From Circinella minor (taxonomy: Eukaryota; Mucoromycota; Mucoromycetes; Mucorales; Lichtheimiaceae): 64,000 nucleotides of DNA. The notes under the pieces were generated by a model, which made no database searches, had not been told where the DNA came from, and saw only the letters and a list, made by a program, of their open reading frames with translations. Shown here one piece after another: positions 52,906 through 64,000 of the stretch (positions are counted from its first letter, which is position 1; every line of letters starts with the position of its first letter). The position numbers were made by a program, and so were the translations under genes. Where the stretch lies: the NCBI GenBank assembly GCA_016758965.1, contig JAEPRB010000029.1:1-64000 (forward strand). Direction: 5' to 3'.

Positions 52906-54775
52906 ATGGCATCTGCAGGTAAAACGAAATTTAAAAACTTTCTCATCATATGTTCTTTGACCTTTTTTGCTGTTCACCGAATAACCAATGAATTTCATTT
53001 TACTTGATGTATTAACTCTTATCGGGGAAAATTATTTATTGAAATCTAGTCTTCATTCTGGACCTCAAGGGAAAAGTCCTTATTTCTCGAAACTATCGAG
53101 GTGACGTTCCCATGAGTGCCGTTGAACGGTTCATGCCCTTGGTAAAGATATATTATTAAAACGCGTATTTTTTTTAATCATCAACTTGGAAATAGTAAAC
53201 CCTTATTGACTACTTTATTCATCGTTTATTTTTATTACCCGCGTTTTTTTCTTTTATTATTATAGATATCCGAAGCTGAAGATGAACAAGTACCTTTACC
53301 TTGTTTCACACATGACGGCATCAACTACTTATATTTGAAGCATAGTAACCTTTATCGTATGTAAAGAATATATTTAAAAGAATGGGAGAACAAAAGTTAA
53401 TCAACCGAGATGAACTTTTTGCATATATATATACTTTTAATATTAAACTAATACTTTCCCCTTCTCCAAATAATAATTACTTTCGATTATTCTAGTTCTT
53501 GCAATTACTCGAAAGAACACCAACGCAGCTTCGATCATGTTATACCTTCATAAACTTACCCAAGTATTTTCAGAATATTTCAAAGAACTAGAAGAAGAAT
53601 CTATTCGAGATAATTTTGTTATTGTATATGAACTTTTGGATGAAATGATGGATTTTGGATATCCTCAAACTACTGAAACTAAAATTTTACAAGAGTAAGA
53701 ATTTGAATTTAATAATACGTACTTTTTTTATTTTTATTTTATACATTTTTAAAGAGATATGGGGAGGGAGGGGGGGTAAGGGAATATGTGATATATTTTT
53801 TTTTTCAAAATAATTAATAAAATTATTATTATATATAGATATATTACTCAAGAATCATATAAACTTGAAGTTCAAGTACGTCCACCTATGGCTGTCACAA
53901 ATGCTGTATCATGGCGTTCAGAAGGAATTAAATATAAAAAGAATGAAGTATTTTTGGATGTTATTGAAAGTGTCAATCTTTTGGTATGTATATAGGTATA
54001 GAATGATATTAAAGAATTTGGATTTTCAAATGAAAAATGAAAAAAAAAGTATATATTAATATAATTTAATGTTATAAATGAAATAGGTAAACGCAAATGG
54101 TAATGTATTACGGAGTGAAGTACTTGGTGCTGTCAAAATGCGTTGTTATCTTTCTGGTATGCCAGAATTACGTTTAGGTTTAAACGATAAAGTAATGTTC
54201 GAAGCAACAGGTCGAGGTAGTAACTCTACAAAGGCTATTGAAATGGAAGATGTTAAATTTCATCAATGTGTACGATTATCAAGATTTGAAAATGATCGTA
54301 CTATTAGTTTTATTCCACCTGATGGAGATTTTGAATTGATGAGTTATCGATTACAAACAAGTGTTAAACCTTTAATTTGGGTTGAAGCTGTTGTAGAAAC
54401 ATATTCTGGTTCTCGAGTTGAATATTTAGTTAAAGCTAGAGCACAATTTAAACGTAAGAGTACTGCTAATAATGTTGAAATTGAAGTACCAGTACCTGAT
54501 GATGCAGATACACCTAAATTTAAGGTAAATAAAATAAGAGAGATTATATATATATATATATATGTATATATATTAAACAATATTAACATTATGTATTTTT
54601 ATTTTATATAGAGTAGTAATGGTTCTGTATCATACAAACCAGAAAGATCTTGTTTAGTATGGAAAATTAAACAATTTCAAGGGGGAAAAGAATTTATTAT
54701 GCGAGCACATTTCGGATTGCCTTCCGTACAAGCCGGTAAGTTGAGCGGCACTTTTCATGGGCTGAGTAAAAAAAA

Positions 54776-54806
<31 letters not shown>

Positions 54807-55143
54807 CTATTTTACTAAACCATGGGAATATAATATAAAAATTAGCTGAAGAAACGGAAAAACGACCACCAATAAATATCAAATTTGAAATTCCATACTT
54901 TACAGTATCAGGTATTCAAGTAAGATATTTGAAGATTGTAGAAAAGAGTGGTTATCAAGCACTTCCATGGGTGCGATACATTACTCAAAATGGAGGTAAT
55001 TTTATAATTATTATTATTTTTTTTTTTAATATATGAATTATTTATTTATTTATATATATTTTCATTTTTATTTTAATTTTATTATAGATTATCAAATGCG
55101 TATGCCTGAAAGTATTAAAGCAAACAAACAAATTGGCTATTAA
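52906..55143 (+). CDS. APM1: AP-1 clathrin adaptor complex mu subunit
   Basis: Nine exons (52906-52918, 53050-53141, 53266-53356, 53496-53694, 53839-53983, 54087-54524, 54612-54735, 54846-54995, 55088-55143) total 435 residues, the standard length. The mu subunit recognises tyrosine sorting signals in cargo at the trans-Golgi network and endosomes. The N-terminal longin domain starts MASAVFILDLKGKVLISRNY, with the first exon only 13 coding bases. The linker and C-terminal mu-homology domain show YKKNEVFLDVIESVNLLVNA, LRSEVLGAVKMRCYLSGMPE, FIPPDGDFELMSYR and GYQALPWVRYITQNGDYQ. The wording fits AP-1 rather than AP-2, AP-3 or AP-4. A GA microsatellite lies in intron 7. Confidence 0.95.
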
Positions 55144-55473
55144 AAGAAACTTAAATTTACATTCTCGTCCTGTTCTATTTTCACCTTACTCATTATATAA
55201 AAGAAGAAGCTAAAAAAAAAAAAAGATATAAATATAAATATAAATATATAATATAAACTATTACTGGTTTCATCAATCCAATTCCCCTGGTTACTTATGG
55301 GTTTTTAAAGAGATATTCCGAAACAAACAAAAAAAAAAAAAATAGTGACACAAATGGATAATCACATTGAATAGAAAGGAATTTTTTTTTTTTTTTTTTA
55401 CAAAGCCTTAGTCCTTCTTTTACTTTTTTATTTAACTGAATAACCTATATATATATATAATAGATATAAAGAG
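55144..55473. promoter_or_regulatory. Spacer between AP-1 mu and the PPN2-like gene
   Basis: It holds the AP-1 mu 3' flank and the next promoter. Poly-A and poly-T runs and a TA repeat are visible; no coding exon. Confidence 0.45.
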
Positions 55474-56607
55474 ATGGCAGATTCAACATGGGCAAATAGA
55501 GAACGCCCTCATAGTAGAAAAAGATGGATTTGGATAACTTGCTGTTCAATATTATTTGCTATTGTTGTCATAGTGGTTGTAGTTCCTTCTGTAGTTGTCA
55601 CTCGTGAAAAAAAAGATAATAATTCCCTTCAACAAAACAATAACAATAACAACGATGATAACAATACAACAAATGAAAATGAAGATGATCCATCAACAAC
55701 AAATGAACCAACCGTACCTCCTCCTTCTTATGCCAAGGCAGTCTCTTCTTATTCCAATTTGACCCGTGTTCGTACCTACCATAATTTAGATCAAAAAGAT
55801 CGAATTTTTATTATTGGTGATATTCATGGTTGTGCTGATGAATTTAAACAATTAGTACAAAAAATTCAATATAATCCAAATCGTGATCAAATTATTCTTG
55901 CTGGTGATCTTGTTTATCGTGGACCTGATAATGTGGGTGTCATTCGTTATGCACAAAAAATTGGTGCATTATGTGTTCGTGGTAATCATGATGATATTAC
56001 AATTCGCTTCAAGACATATGAACTTCGTCATGGTTTAAATGCTATGCAAGATAGAAATGCTACTATGCCTGAAGGGGATGTAAAAGATCCACTTCAATTT
56101 GGTGATGATCATATGGATATTGTAAAGTAAGTAATGGATTGGTTTAAATAATATATGTATATTTCTATTAAAAACTAATAAACACCTAAATAAAGAAATA
56201 TGACACAAGAAGATTATAATTATTTAGCCAATTGTCCAATGGTGATTGATTTACCAACTCTTAATAATTCAAGAGTAGTTCATGGAGGTCTTGATCCAGC
56301 TATTGAAAAACCTGTTGATAATGATCCATATTGGGTAGTGAATATACGTAATATGGATGATGGTAATCCAGAACGAACAAAAAGTGATGGAAAACATTGG
56401 ACAAAATATTGGTCGAAAGCTCAACATGAACCAAATAATACCACACCTATTAATATATATTATGGTCATGATGCTGGACGTGGATTAGATCTTGAATCAG
56501 AAACATTTGGTACAGACAGTGGATGTGTTTATGGTAATCAATTAACGGCTCTAGAAATGAAAACACATCAAATTACACAAGTAGATTGTTCAAAATATTC
56601 AAAGTAA
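55474..56607 (+). CDS. PPN2: Calcineurin-like metallophosphatase, PPN2-type polyphosphatase
   Basis: Two exons (55474-56126 and 56196-56607) give 354 residues. A short cytosolic N-terminus is followed by one membrane segment (WITCCSILFAIVVIVVVV) and a long Asn/Asp-rich stalk. The catalytic domain has all metallophosphatase blocks: IFIIGDIHGCADEFKQLV, ILAGDLVYRGPDN, CVRGNHDDI, VVHGGLDPAI and YYGHDAGRGLDLE with DSGCVYGNQLTALEM. Yeast Ppn2, with the same type II membrane layout, is a zinc-dependent endopolyphosphatase of the vacuole; that function is inferred by family. The gene ends about 90 bases from the convergent MED9 gene. Confidence 0.85.
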
Positions 56608-56696
56608 AATAAAACAAATATATTTAATAATAATAATAATAATAATAATAATGCAGTATAATGAAATTATTTACAAGTTTGTTGGTTTTTTTTGTT

Positions 56697-57104
56697 TTAC
56701 ATAGTCATGGTATTCTCTTCTTGTTTTTCTTTTTGTTCTAATGAACCAGTAAAAGGAGCTAATTCCATATATTTCTTAAGTTGTTGTTTTTTAGTCTCTA
56801 AAACAGCTGTTTCCTGTTTCAAAATAGCATCTTGTTCTTCTTCAACATATTGTAAACCTGGTAATTCTTGTAATATACGTCGTGCATTATCAAATCGGTC
56901 ATCCATTTGTGCTACTGCTTTACCAATTTCTTCTTGATTCGATCCATTAAGCATTAATTCAACAATACGATGAAAGTCTTGCATAAATGCAAAATCATTT
57001 TTTTGAAAAACAGTGGAACTATTATCCATAGTTGATTTATCTTTGTTGTTATCTGAAAGTAATGTAGGTGAAGCACGTGTTGATGAAGGCATAGACGCTG
57101 ACAT
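56697..57104 (-). CDS. MED9: Mediator subunit MED9 (probable)
   Basis: An intronless frame of 135 residues. MED9 (yeast Cse2) is a small subunit of the Mediator middle module that links transcription factors to RNA polymerase II. The first 35 residues are Ser-rich and disordered. Residues 36-120 form two helices typical of the subunit: FAFMQDFHRIVELMLNG, IGKAVAQMDDRFDNARRILQ, ELPGLQYVEEEQ and LETKKQQLKKYMEL. The 'LPG-x-x' turn between helices and the length fit MED9. The gene is convergent with PPN2 and divergent from the AhpD-like gene. Confidence 0.75.
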   Translation of the reverse strand: MSASMPSSTRASPTLLSDNNKDKSTMDNSSTVFQKNDFAFMQDFHRIVELMLNGSNQEEIGKAVAQMDDRFDNARRILQELPGLQYVEEEQDAILKQETAVLETKKQQLKKYMELAPFTGSLEQKEKQEENTMTM

Positions 57105-57418
57105 TTTTATTATTAAAAATAAAATAAAAAGTTTATCAAAAAAAGAAAGTTGTTATATACTACCACCCACACAGTGAATCTCTCTTTACTGAGAGTCAAA
57201 AATGACGTTTATGGCGCAATAGTACAACAAAGTGATTGTATTTGTATTAAAGTTTACCAGTTAAGTGGAGAAGTAGTGAGTATTTTTAAAAAGCTGACAT
57301 AATATCAATATCTTTTTACTTTTTGATCCTTTTTTTTTTTTTTTTTTTTTTATATCTTTCTTCTTTCTTCTTTTTGTTTTTTCTTTCATTACTGTTTTTT
57401 TTTTCTTTTGGTGTTCAA
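57105..57418. promoter_or_regulatory. Divergent promoter between MED9 and the AhpD-like gene
   Basis: 314 bases between head-to-head start codons. It contains a T run of about 22 bases (57330-57351) and further T-rich DNA just before the plus-strand start. Confidence 0.45.
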
Positions 57419-58397
57419 ATGGCATTGTTAAATATTCTTCGTGACATTCGTACTCTTTTTACAAAGAATGATCCCTTGAATGACTTATGGTATATTGTTG
57501 CCGTAAGTTTCTATTTTTATTATTATTGATATATAATGTTTAGTATTCACCTCCTCACACACTTTATATACATTTAAAGATATCAAGTTAACTAACACTT
57601 GATTTATTATTATTAATAGTGCTCAGCTATTACATCACTTAATCACCCCGAAGACGTTGAACCTGTTTATAAGCTTGTAGAACAAACAATTGATGAATCA
57701 TCCAAGTTAAATACAAATGAAAAGGAAGATGCAAAAGTGAAAGCTGTTTTACGTATGCGTGAAGGTATTCTTAAATCCTTCATTGCATCAGGTTTTCCAA
57801 AAGTAAGTTTTATTTATCTTTCTTTCTATATAGTATGTAACTAATAATAATAATAATAATAATAATAATTTAAATAATAGACAATCAATGGATTAAGACA
57901 TCTTAATATTGCTACACCTGATATAATTAAAGCCAAATTACCACAAACACCCATTCGGTAACTATTTCATATAGAGAATATTATATATAAACATTGGTAA
58001 AACTAAATATATTAAATAATTATATAGTCATGAAGAATCGTGGGAAGAGATATCTCAACAACGAGAGCGGGGTAAAAGTTTATTTGCCAAAATTTATGAC
58101 AAGCACACGAATCGGGTGACAAACGACATGTATACATATTATCCAGATCTTGCTTATGTTGCTATTAATCAACTCTATGGACCCATTGTTTCTAATACTT
58201 CAGTTCTTACTGGTAAAGAATCAAGTTTAATTTTAGTAACTGGTCTTAAATCACAAGATATTGCACTTCAATTACGTGGTCATGCTTGGGGTGCTATTCA
58301 TCAAGGTGCTACTCGAGAAGAATTAAATAATATTAGTACAATGGTTGAATTACTTTGTAAACATTATAATATTACGATCCCTAAAGCTAAATTATAA
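57419..58397 (+). CDS. AhpD/carboxymuconolactone decarboxylase-like protein
   Basis: Four exons (57419-57502, 57620-57802, 57881-57957, 58028-58397) give 237 residues. The protein starts MALLNILRDIRTLFTKNDPL; the open frame extends upstream through a T-rich leader without a better start. The fold is recognised from INGLRHLNIATPDIIKAKL, YPDLAYVAINQLYGPIVSNT and SSLILVTGLKSQDIALQLRG, then HAWGAIHQGATREEL, the layout of AhpD-like proteins in fungi. The classic CxxC redox pair of AhpD is not seen, so peroxidase activity is doubtful; the only nearby cysteine is in ELLCKHY. Function unknown. Confidence 0.78.
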
Positions 58398-58727
58398 AAA
58401 AAAATTTAGTATTAATAAACTTTTTTAGAGGGTGATATCCACTCATTTTATTTTTTTTTTACCTTCCGTCCCTATATTCTCTCCTCCGAGTGACCCCATC
58501 CTATAAAATTGATGCATAATTGTATCGAATCGAGTAGGTTTCACTTACCTTGTTTCAAAAAATAAATAAATAAATAAATAAATACCCAATCCCTAGTCCT
58601 TTAGAATTTTTCTTTTTCTGCAATATGGTCATCATTTAGATTTTCTCCTGATACCATTCTATTCTTTTTTTTTCTACCTTCTTTTTCTTCTTTAATATAT
58701 ATATGTATATAACATTACTTATGTCAA
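58398..58727. promoter_or_regulatory. Promoter region of the seven-TM receptor gene
   Basis: 330 bases with a TAAA repeat near 58558-58583 and C/T-rich tracts leading to the start. No coding exon. Confidence 0.4.
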
Positions 58728-60916
58728 ATGGTTCAACCACAAAAAGGTGCGAACCCTACCTTTCCATATGAAGATCACCAACTTGGCGTATTAAATACGA
58801 TCACCATAGTAGTTGCATCAATATCTTTATTCGCTTCAATTTTGGTCCTCGTTTTTTATGGATTATTCATGTACTATGAACGAAAAAAGGCTGACAGGGT
58901 CTCCTTACGATGTGTTGCACTTGGATCTATATCCAATGTCATTGATATAACATTAGATCTGGGTTCAACTATAGGACAAACACCTCAAACAGTGTGTCGT
59001 GTTATTGGTCTTTTTGTCAACTTTATGGATGTACTTAATGCTGGATTTTTATCCGTTATTGGTATCAATCTCTTTTTAGTTTTTGTACTCAAGATTGATC
59101 GTACCAAACGATTAGAAAGGATTTATTATCCATTAATAATATTATATGGTATAATGGCCATGATTGGACCTATCGTTAAAGAATCAAAACAATTTATTCC
59201 CAAGAACCCTACATTTGATTGTTGGTAAGTATTATTATATATACGTATATATACGTATACTAAGTAAATGACAACTCATATTAATAATTAGGTATTATAA
59301 TCATCTTGGATTTCGAGAACGACATTTTGTTGCTTGGGTAATATTAAAAAAAAAAAAAAAAAGAGAGACATAAAGAGTGAGAAAGAAAGAAGCTAATATT
59401 TAATATATTTAGATGTGTTATTATGGATTTATATTTTTCATTATATTACTTGGATTGATTGGTTCACTTTTTTCTATGATCAAGTTATTTCGTGAAGAAG
59501 CTGCAAACTTTAAAATTATACGTCATATCACTGCCAATACCTCCATATTACATAATAATAATAAAGGTGTAAAATCATCAAATATAAGAGGACAACAATA
59601 TCAACACTCAAATTTTCCAAAGGTTATTTTACGATGTATCACATATACATTAGGTAAAGTGTATATATATATATATATTTCTTTTTAAAAAAAAAACATA
59701 CATAATAAATAGTTTTATTGATGTAATAAATAAAATATAGTACCACTTCTTGTAAATATTTGGGGGTTTTCTATGCAAATACTTATTTTGGATAATTTAA
59801 GTGCTCCTTTTGGATTAGCAGTAGTAACTACATTAATGCCATCTACTGAAGGTTAGTTTGTAGATATGACATATAGAAAAAAAAAGACATTATTTGCTTT
59901 ATGATAATAACACTTTTTGTTTTGTTTTTTCTTGTATAGGATTATTAACAAGTATGATCTTCTTTAGTGAACCAGTCATTACCACTTATATCAAACAAAA
60001 AATAGCTGAATTATATCGTATTTATGGGGAAGAATTTAGTATATTAGAAGAACGTAATCACATAAATAGAACAACAGTACGAAAACACCAAGAACGACAG
60101 CGACAAAATTCTTTACAATCTGGGAGTACAAATAGAACCACTTCCAATTTATTTGATAAACGAAAACTTATACCTCGCCCTCCCATTGCAGAAAATGACC
60201 ATCATGATCAACATACACATTTTGTTTCACATGTAGATTTAGGGGATAATAATCATGGTCTGACAACTCTTGCTCCACCCTTCGCAACTATGTCACCCAT
60301 TCCATCAGTTGGATCCATATTCACTTCTCCCAATTCTATTAATATAGCACCGTCACCTCGATCATTACAACGAAGAGGCTCTTCTTCATTAACATCATCA
60401 CCTACATTAACGTCATCAACAGTTACAGAATCGATAGGATCTTCTAGTTCATTTAGTGATAATAGTTATGATGAAGATGTAATAAGTGAAATACGAACAA
60501 TTCCAATGCGACGTGTTAGTGTATCCTCTTCTGTTTATAGTCGAATTCGACTTGAATATGAACGAAGATTATCCGACGAATCAGCAACATCTACATTAGT
60601 TAACCATCCAGATCTTGGTAACAACTTGATACCATCAACAGATACCCAAGATCAAATCTTTGTACCTTATCGATCACCTGCTTTAGCCAGAGCTACTCAT
60701 TGGCTACTTGTAAATATTGATCGTTTGCGAGGCCATACTCCTGGTCATAGTATTAATGAACAACAAGAACAACAAGAACAGCCTAATATAAGTGGTAGTG
60801 ATACGAGTATTATTCCAACGAATAGTCATTTAAGTAATCCTGAAGTGATTGTACATTCTCCTTCTATGCCATCCAATATATCCACATTATCATCACATTC
60901 AAGAACTCGTCATTAA
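58728..60916 (+). CDS. Seven-transmembrane G-protein-coupled-receptor-like protein
   Basis: Five exons (58728-59224, 59292-59337, 59413-59653, 59741-59851, 59940-60916) give 623 residues. Seven hydrophobic segments can be marked: TM1 at TITIVVASISLFASILVLVF, TM2 at VALGSISNVIDITLDLG, TM3 at VIGLFVNFMDVLNAGFLSVI, TM4 at YPLIILYGIMAMIGPIV, TM5 at YYGFIFFIILLGLIGSLFSM, TM6 at LVPLLVNIWGFSMQILIL and TM7 at FGLAVVTTLMPSTEGLLTSM. A cysteine at the top of TM3 (VCRVIG) and one in the second outer loop (FDCWYYN) could form the usual disulfide. The third inner loop is long (about 50 residues), and the Ser/Thr-rich cytosolic tail is about 300 residues. The layout resembles Git3/cAR-like fungal receptors. 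The ligand is unknown. The carotenoid oxygenase gene follows 215 bases downstream. Confidence 0.75.
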
Positions 60917-61131
60917 TTAAGTTTGTTTTTTATCACCTTTAATGTACTTCACCCTCAACCACTTATTATCATCATGTAATATTCTGTAAATTGTATGTTT
61001 ATTAATAGAAAATAGAATTGCCTTGTGAACAAAAATAGAAACTTCTATTTTCAAGTACCGTTCTTAGTAAAGGAACCTCTTTCTTTCCCAATTTTTTTTT
61101 TTTTTATTTCGTTGTCGTTTTTCTTTTTGAC
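60917..61131. promoter_or_regulatory. Short spacer between the receptor and the carotenoid oxygenase gene
   Basis: 215 bases with the receptor 3' flank and a T-rich tract just before the oxygenase start. The spacing is short for this window but leaves room for a separate promoter. Confidence 0.4.
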
Positions 61132-64000
61132 ATGGCTGATAATAAAATGAACGATCCTACTGTCACTGTAGGTGAAGAACATCCATTAACTTCTTCATCA
61201 CAAGAAGAATTACACAAAATGGAAGAAACTACTACTACTACTACGACAACAACAACAACAACAACCACCAACGAAAAAACTATTGGTTCTGATCAGCAAA
61301 GAGAAAACATCGATGATACCAATGACAATGATAAAAAGAAGGTCAACGACAATGAGAATAAAGAAGCAATTTTCCAAATAACCGACGACAATGATGACGA
61401 TGATAAAAGTATTAGTAGTAAAAGCAGTAGAAGCAGTGATAGTGATAGTGACAGTGACGATAACAAGAGTGAGATTAGACCTGCTGGCAATCATCCTTTA
61501 CAAAGTTCACAGCTTGATGTTAGTGCATACAGTAATGATCAGCAACAATGGTCTCAACAAGAAAACTCTTTACTTGATGACCAAGGTCAACCTAATATGG
61601 CTGGAAGTTTATCTACTACACCAACTCAAGAACGTCAGGTCCAACTTGACTCAGATACTTCTCATACAAAGGTAATATATAAAATATTTGGTTGTGAGTT
61701 AAGGTGGTGTTTCCACAAAGAACAAGAAAATGATACTAAAAATCAATACATAATACATATTTATATATAGGGTTTCTATAATGCTGGTGACTTGAGTGAA
61801 ATTATTGATCTTCAAGTGGAAGGACAACTTCCAGAATGGTTAACTGGTGAACATTATACCGTTGGTCCTGGTACTTATGATGTACGATATATGAGAAAAA
61901 TTGAAATTGATGGATATTTACAAAGTGCAACTTCCACTTTCTCATTTGGTCATTGGTTTGATGCGTAAGTTTTTTCTTATTTTTAAATTGTTTTTTTTTA
62001 AAAAAAAAGAAAGGAGAATTAGAGAAAATAATTATTTTGTTTTGGATGGTTGGCGCGGGATTCTAGACTCCCGTTGGTGAATCGATTTGATTTGAATGGT
62101 AAACGTAACACAATCACTTATCGCAATCGACTTACTTCCCGACGACTTATTGAAAAAATTCGTGATCACCATGGTTATGCTGCTCGTCATCCAGCAGGTT
62201 TATTCAAAACTGATTCAAATCAAACTATTTTTACAAAGTTTTTAAAATCGGCTCCAAAAACCACTAAACCAGATGGTGAACCATGTGCTGCACGTATTTT
62301 GGCTGGTATTCCTGGTGTTGATGGTCGATTATTTGCTCAAAACCATGCTAATCATGTATGTTAAACTATATTTTTTAACATATATGGGAAAGAAAAAGAG
62401 AAAGGGATGGATGGGAAAAAAAACACAAAGAAGAAAAAAAAATAGAAGAAAAAAGAAGATTAGTACCTATTTTTACTTATTATTATTATTATTATTATTA
62501 GATTCAAGAATTGGATCCCTTCGATTTAAAACCCACTCGGGTTCTTTGTTGGGATGAAATAAATCCTGCTTTCCGAGGTTATAGTTCTTGTCCAAATGGT
62601 CAATATGATGCTCAAACAGGCGAATATATCAATTTTACTATGGAAATTGGATATCAATCAACAAGTTATAATTTCTTTTCGATTAGTGAACGAGAACCTA
62701 AAGGCAAAATCATTGCTTCAGTTACAGCACCTACTGGATATGTTCATAGTTTCTCATTGACACCAAAATATATTGTATTGGTAAGAAGAAGAAGAAAAAA
62801 GATTATATCCAATCATTCATGAATTGAAGAATTATACTTAAAAGGAACTTATTTTTTATTAAAAAAAAAAAATTATTAGGTGGTTTTTCCATTATTAGCT
62901 AATTCGGGTGCAGTGAAATATGCGTGGAATGAAAGTGTTTTGGATTCATTCTCATTTTATCCAAATGAACCTACTTTATTCTATGTTATTTCTCGAGAAA
63001 AAGGTCAACATTTGGTTACATATCGTTCAGATGCTTGCTTTGGGTATGTGTTTTTATTTATTTTAAAAAAGACACAGGGGAGAAGAACAAAAAAGTTAAA
63101 TATCAAAAAGAAACTGGAATTAATTTATCTTTCTTGAACAAATGGATTTATTTATGCATATTTAGCTTTAACCATGTCAATGCATATGAAGATGGTCGAG
63201 ATAATATCAATGTTGATATTGTATGTTACCGTGATGATACCATTGCGCATCAATTGACGACACGAAGCTTACGTAACCCTGCTGATATGAAACCATCACG
63301 ATTGGCACCATCCGAAGTACGATGTTATGTACTTAGTAGCATTGATGAAGAGACAATTAGTTTTATGGCTAATAACTCCATGTTCCCAACAACAACCAGT
63401 ATTACATCACGTATTTCATCTATGTGGGGTTATGTACGTGGATCGGCTCCCCAAGAGACAAATGATGTTGAAAGTTCTGCAGGTCCATCAACAGCTGCTG
63501 CTGGTTGGTACGCGACTCTTCCTGTCGCATCTTATGGAAAATTAGCTCAACCTTCGATTGAATTACCACAAGTGAATCCATTATATAAAATGCATAACTA
63601 TAAATATTTATATGGTCTTGGTTTTTCAGCTGCAAGTTCAATTGGTGATGGTACAGTTTGGGATGCCATTGTTAAAGTGGTAAGTTGATTAAAAAAGGGA
63701 ATGAATAATAATGATAATATTAAAGAAGAAGAAAAAATTAGAATAATTATGAGGGTACTTTATAATGCTTATATTTAAATTTATATTTATCAATCAAATA
63801 TATATATATATATATATTATATATATACAGGATGTAGAAACAAAAACAGTTGTTGCATCATGGCATGAAGAAAATTGTTATCCAAGCGAAGCATTATTTA
63901 TTCCACGACCTGCACAAGATGCAAATGACGAACTTCGTGAAGATGATGGTGTATTAATTAGTATTGTGATGGATTCTGCACGTGCTACTTCATTCTTGTT
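61132..64000 (+). CDS. Carotenoid cleavage oxygenase (RPE65/CCD family), 3' end outside window
   Basis: Seven exons are visible (61132-61671, 61771-61964, 62067-62355, 62502-62780, 62880-63043, 63166-63679, 63831 to the end). These iron(II) enzymes cleave carotenoids at a double bond; in Mucorales such enzymes start trisporic acid (mating signal) synthesis from beta-carotene. The core begins near residue 185: LPEWLTGEHYTVGPGTYDV. Three of the four iron-binding histidines lie in FSFGHWFDALPL, GYVHSFSLTPKYIV and FNHVNAYEDGRDN. The fourth would lie beyond base 64000. The 180-residue N-terminal extension is unusual: a run of Thr, then Asp/Ser/Asn-rich acidic sequence. Whether it is a CarS-, AcaA- or other type cannot be decided. 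Confidence 0.88.

Noticed and set aside
61210..61494. Minus-strand frames opposite the oxygenase N-terminus
   Set aside because: Antisense of the Thr and Asp/Ser repeats in the first exon.

Overview
The window is AT-rich eukaryotic DNA with intron-dense protein genes. Introns are short, with GT-AG borders and donors such as GTAAGT or GTATGT, and intergenic DNA is full of homopolymers and AT microsatellites. Gene content is fungal (TRM112, GEM1/Miro, OTU1, URA6, MRPL20, MED9, PPN2, AP-1 mu, RCE1). A siderophore transporter, a carotenoid-cleavage-type oxygenase and low-GC coding style point to Mucoromycotina, probably Mucorales. That placement is inference from gene content.

Layout. 1-1.7 kb: GC-rich edge repeat, then gene-free DNA. 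1.7-8.4 kb: peroxisomal ATP carrier (-), TRM112 (-), LaeA-like methyltransferase (+). 8.6-18.5 kb: five minus-strand genes: Miro GTPase, OTU1 deubiquitinase, a Cys-rich membrane protein and UMP/CMP kinase (with the Miro gene alone using 14 exons). 18.5-22.4 kb: gene desert with unrecognised ORF scraps. 22.4-25 kb: Q-rich protein with an N-myristoylation signal and lipoate-protein ligase. 27.5-33.2 kb: SIT1-like transporter, a possible small two-exon gene and TAD3. 34.2-36.6 kb: a badly frameshifted FUSC-type membrane transporter, the clearest pseudogene. 36.9-43.9 kb: MRPL20, a Pro-rich unknown protein, RCE1 and a class II aldolase/adducin protein. 43.9-48.7 kb: relic DNA with a transposase fragment and nuclease-like ORF pieces. 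49.4-52.7 kb: RING protein and PRCC-like protein. 52.9-64 kb: densely packed AP-1 mu, PPN2-like phosphatase, MED9, AhpD-like protein, seven-TM receptor and a carotenoid oxygenase that runs off the window end.

Most genes are unlinked housekeeping functions. The possible functional linkage is the seven-TM receptor directly upstream of the carotenoid oxygenase; apocarotenoids (trisporoids) are the mating signals of Mucorales. Exon borders were placed by eye from splice consensus and reading-frame continuity, and in most genes the exon lengths sum to an intact frame. No tRNA, rRNA or CRISPR was seen.
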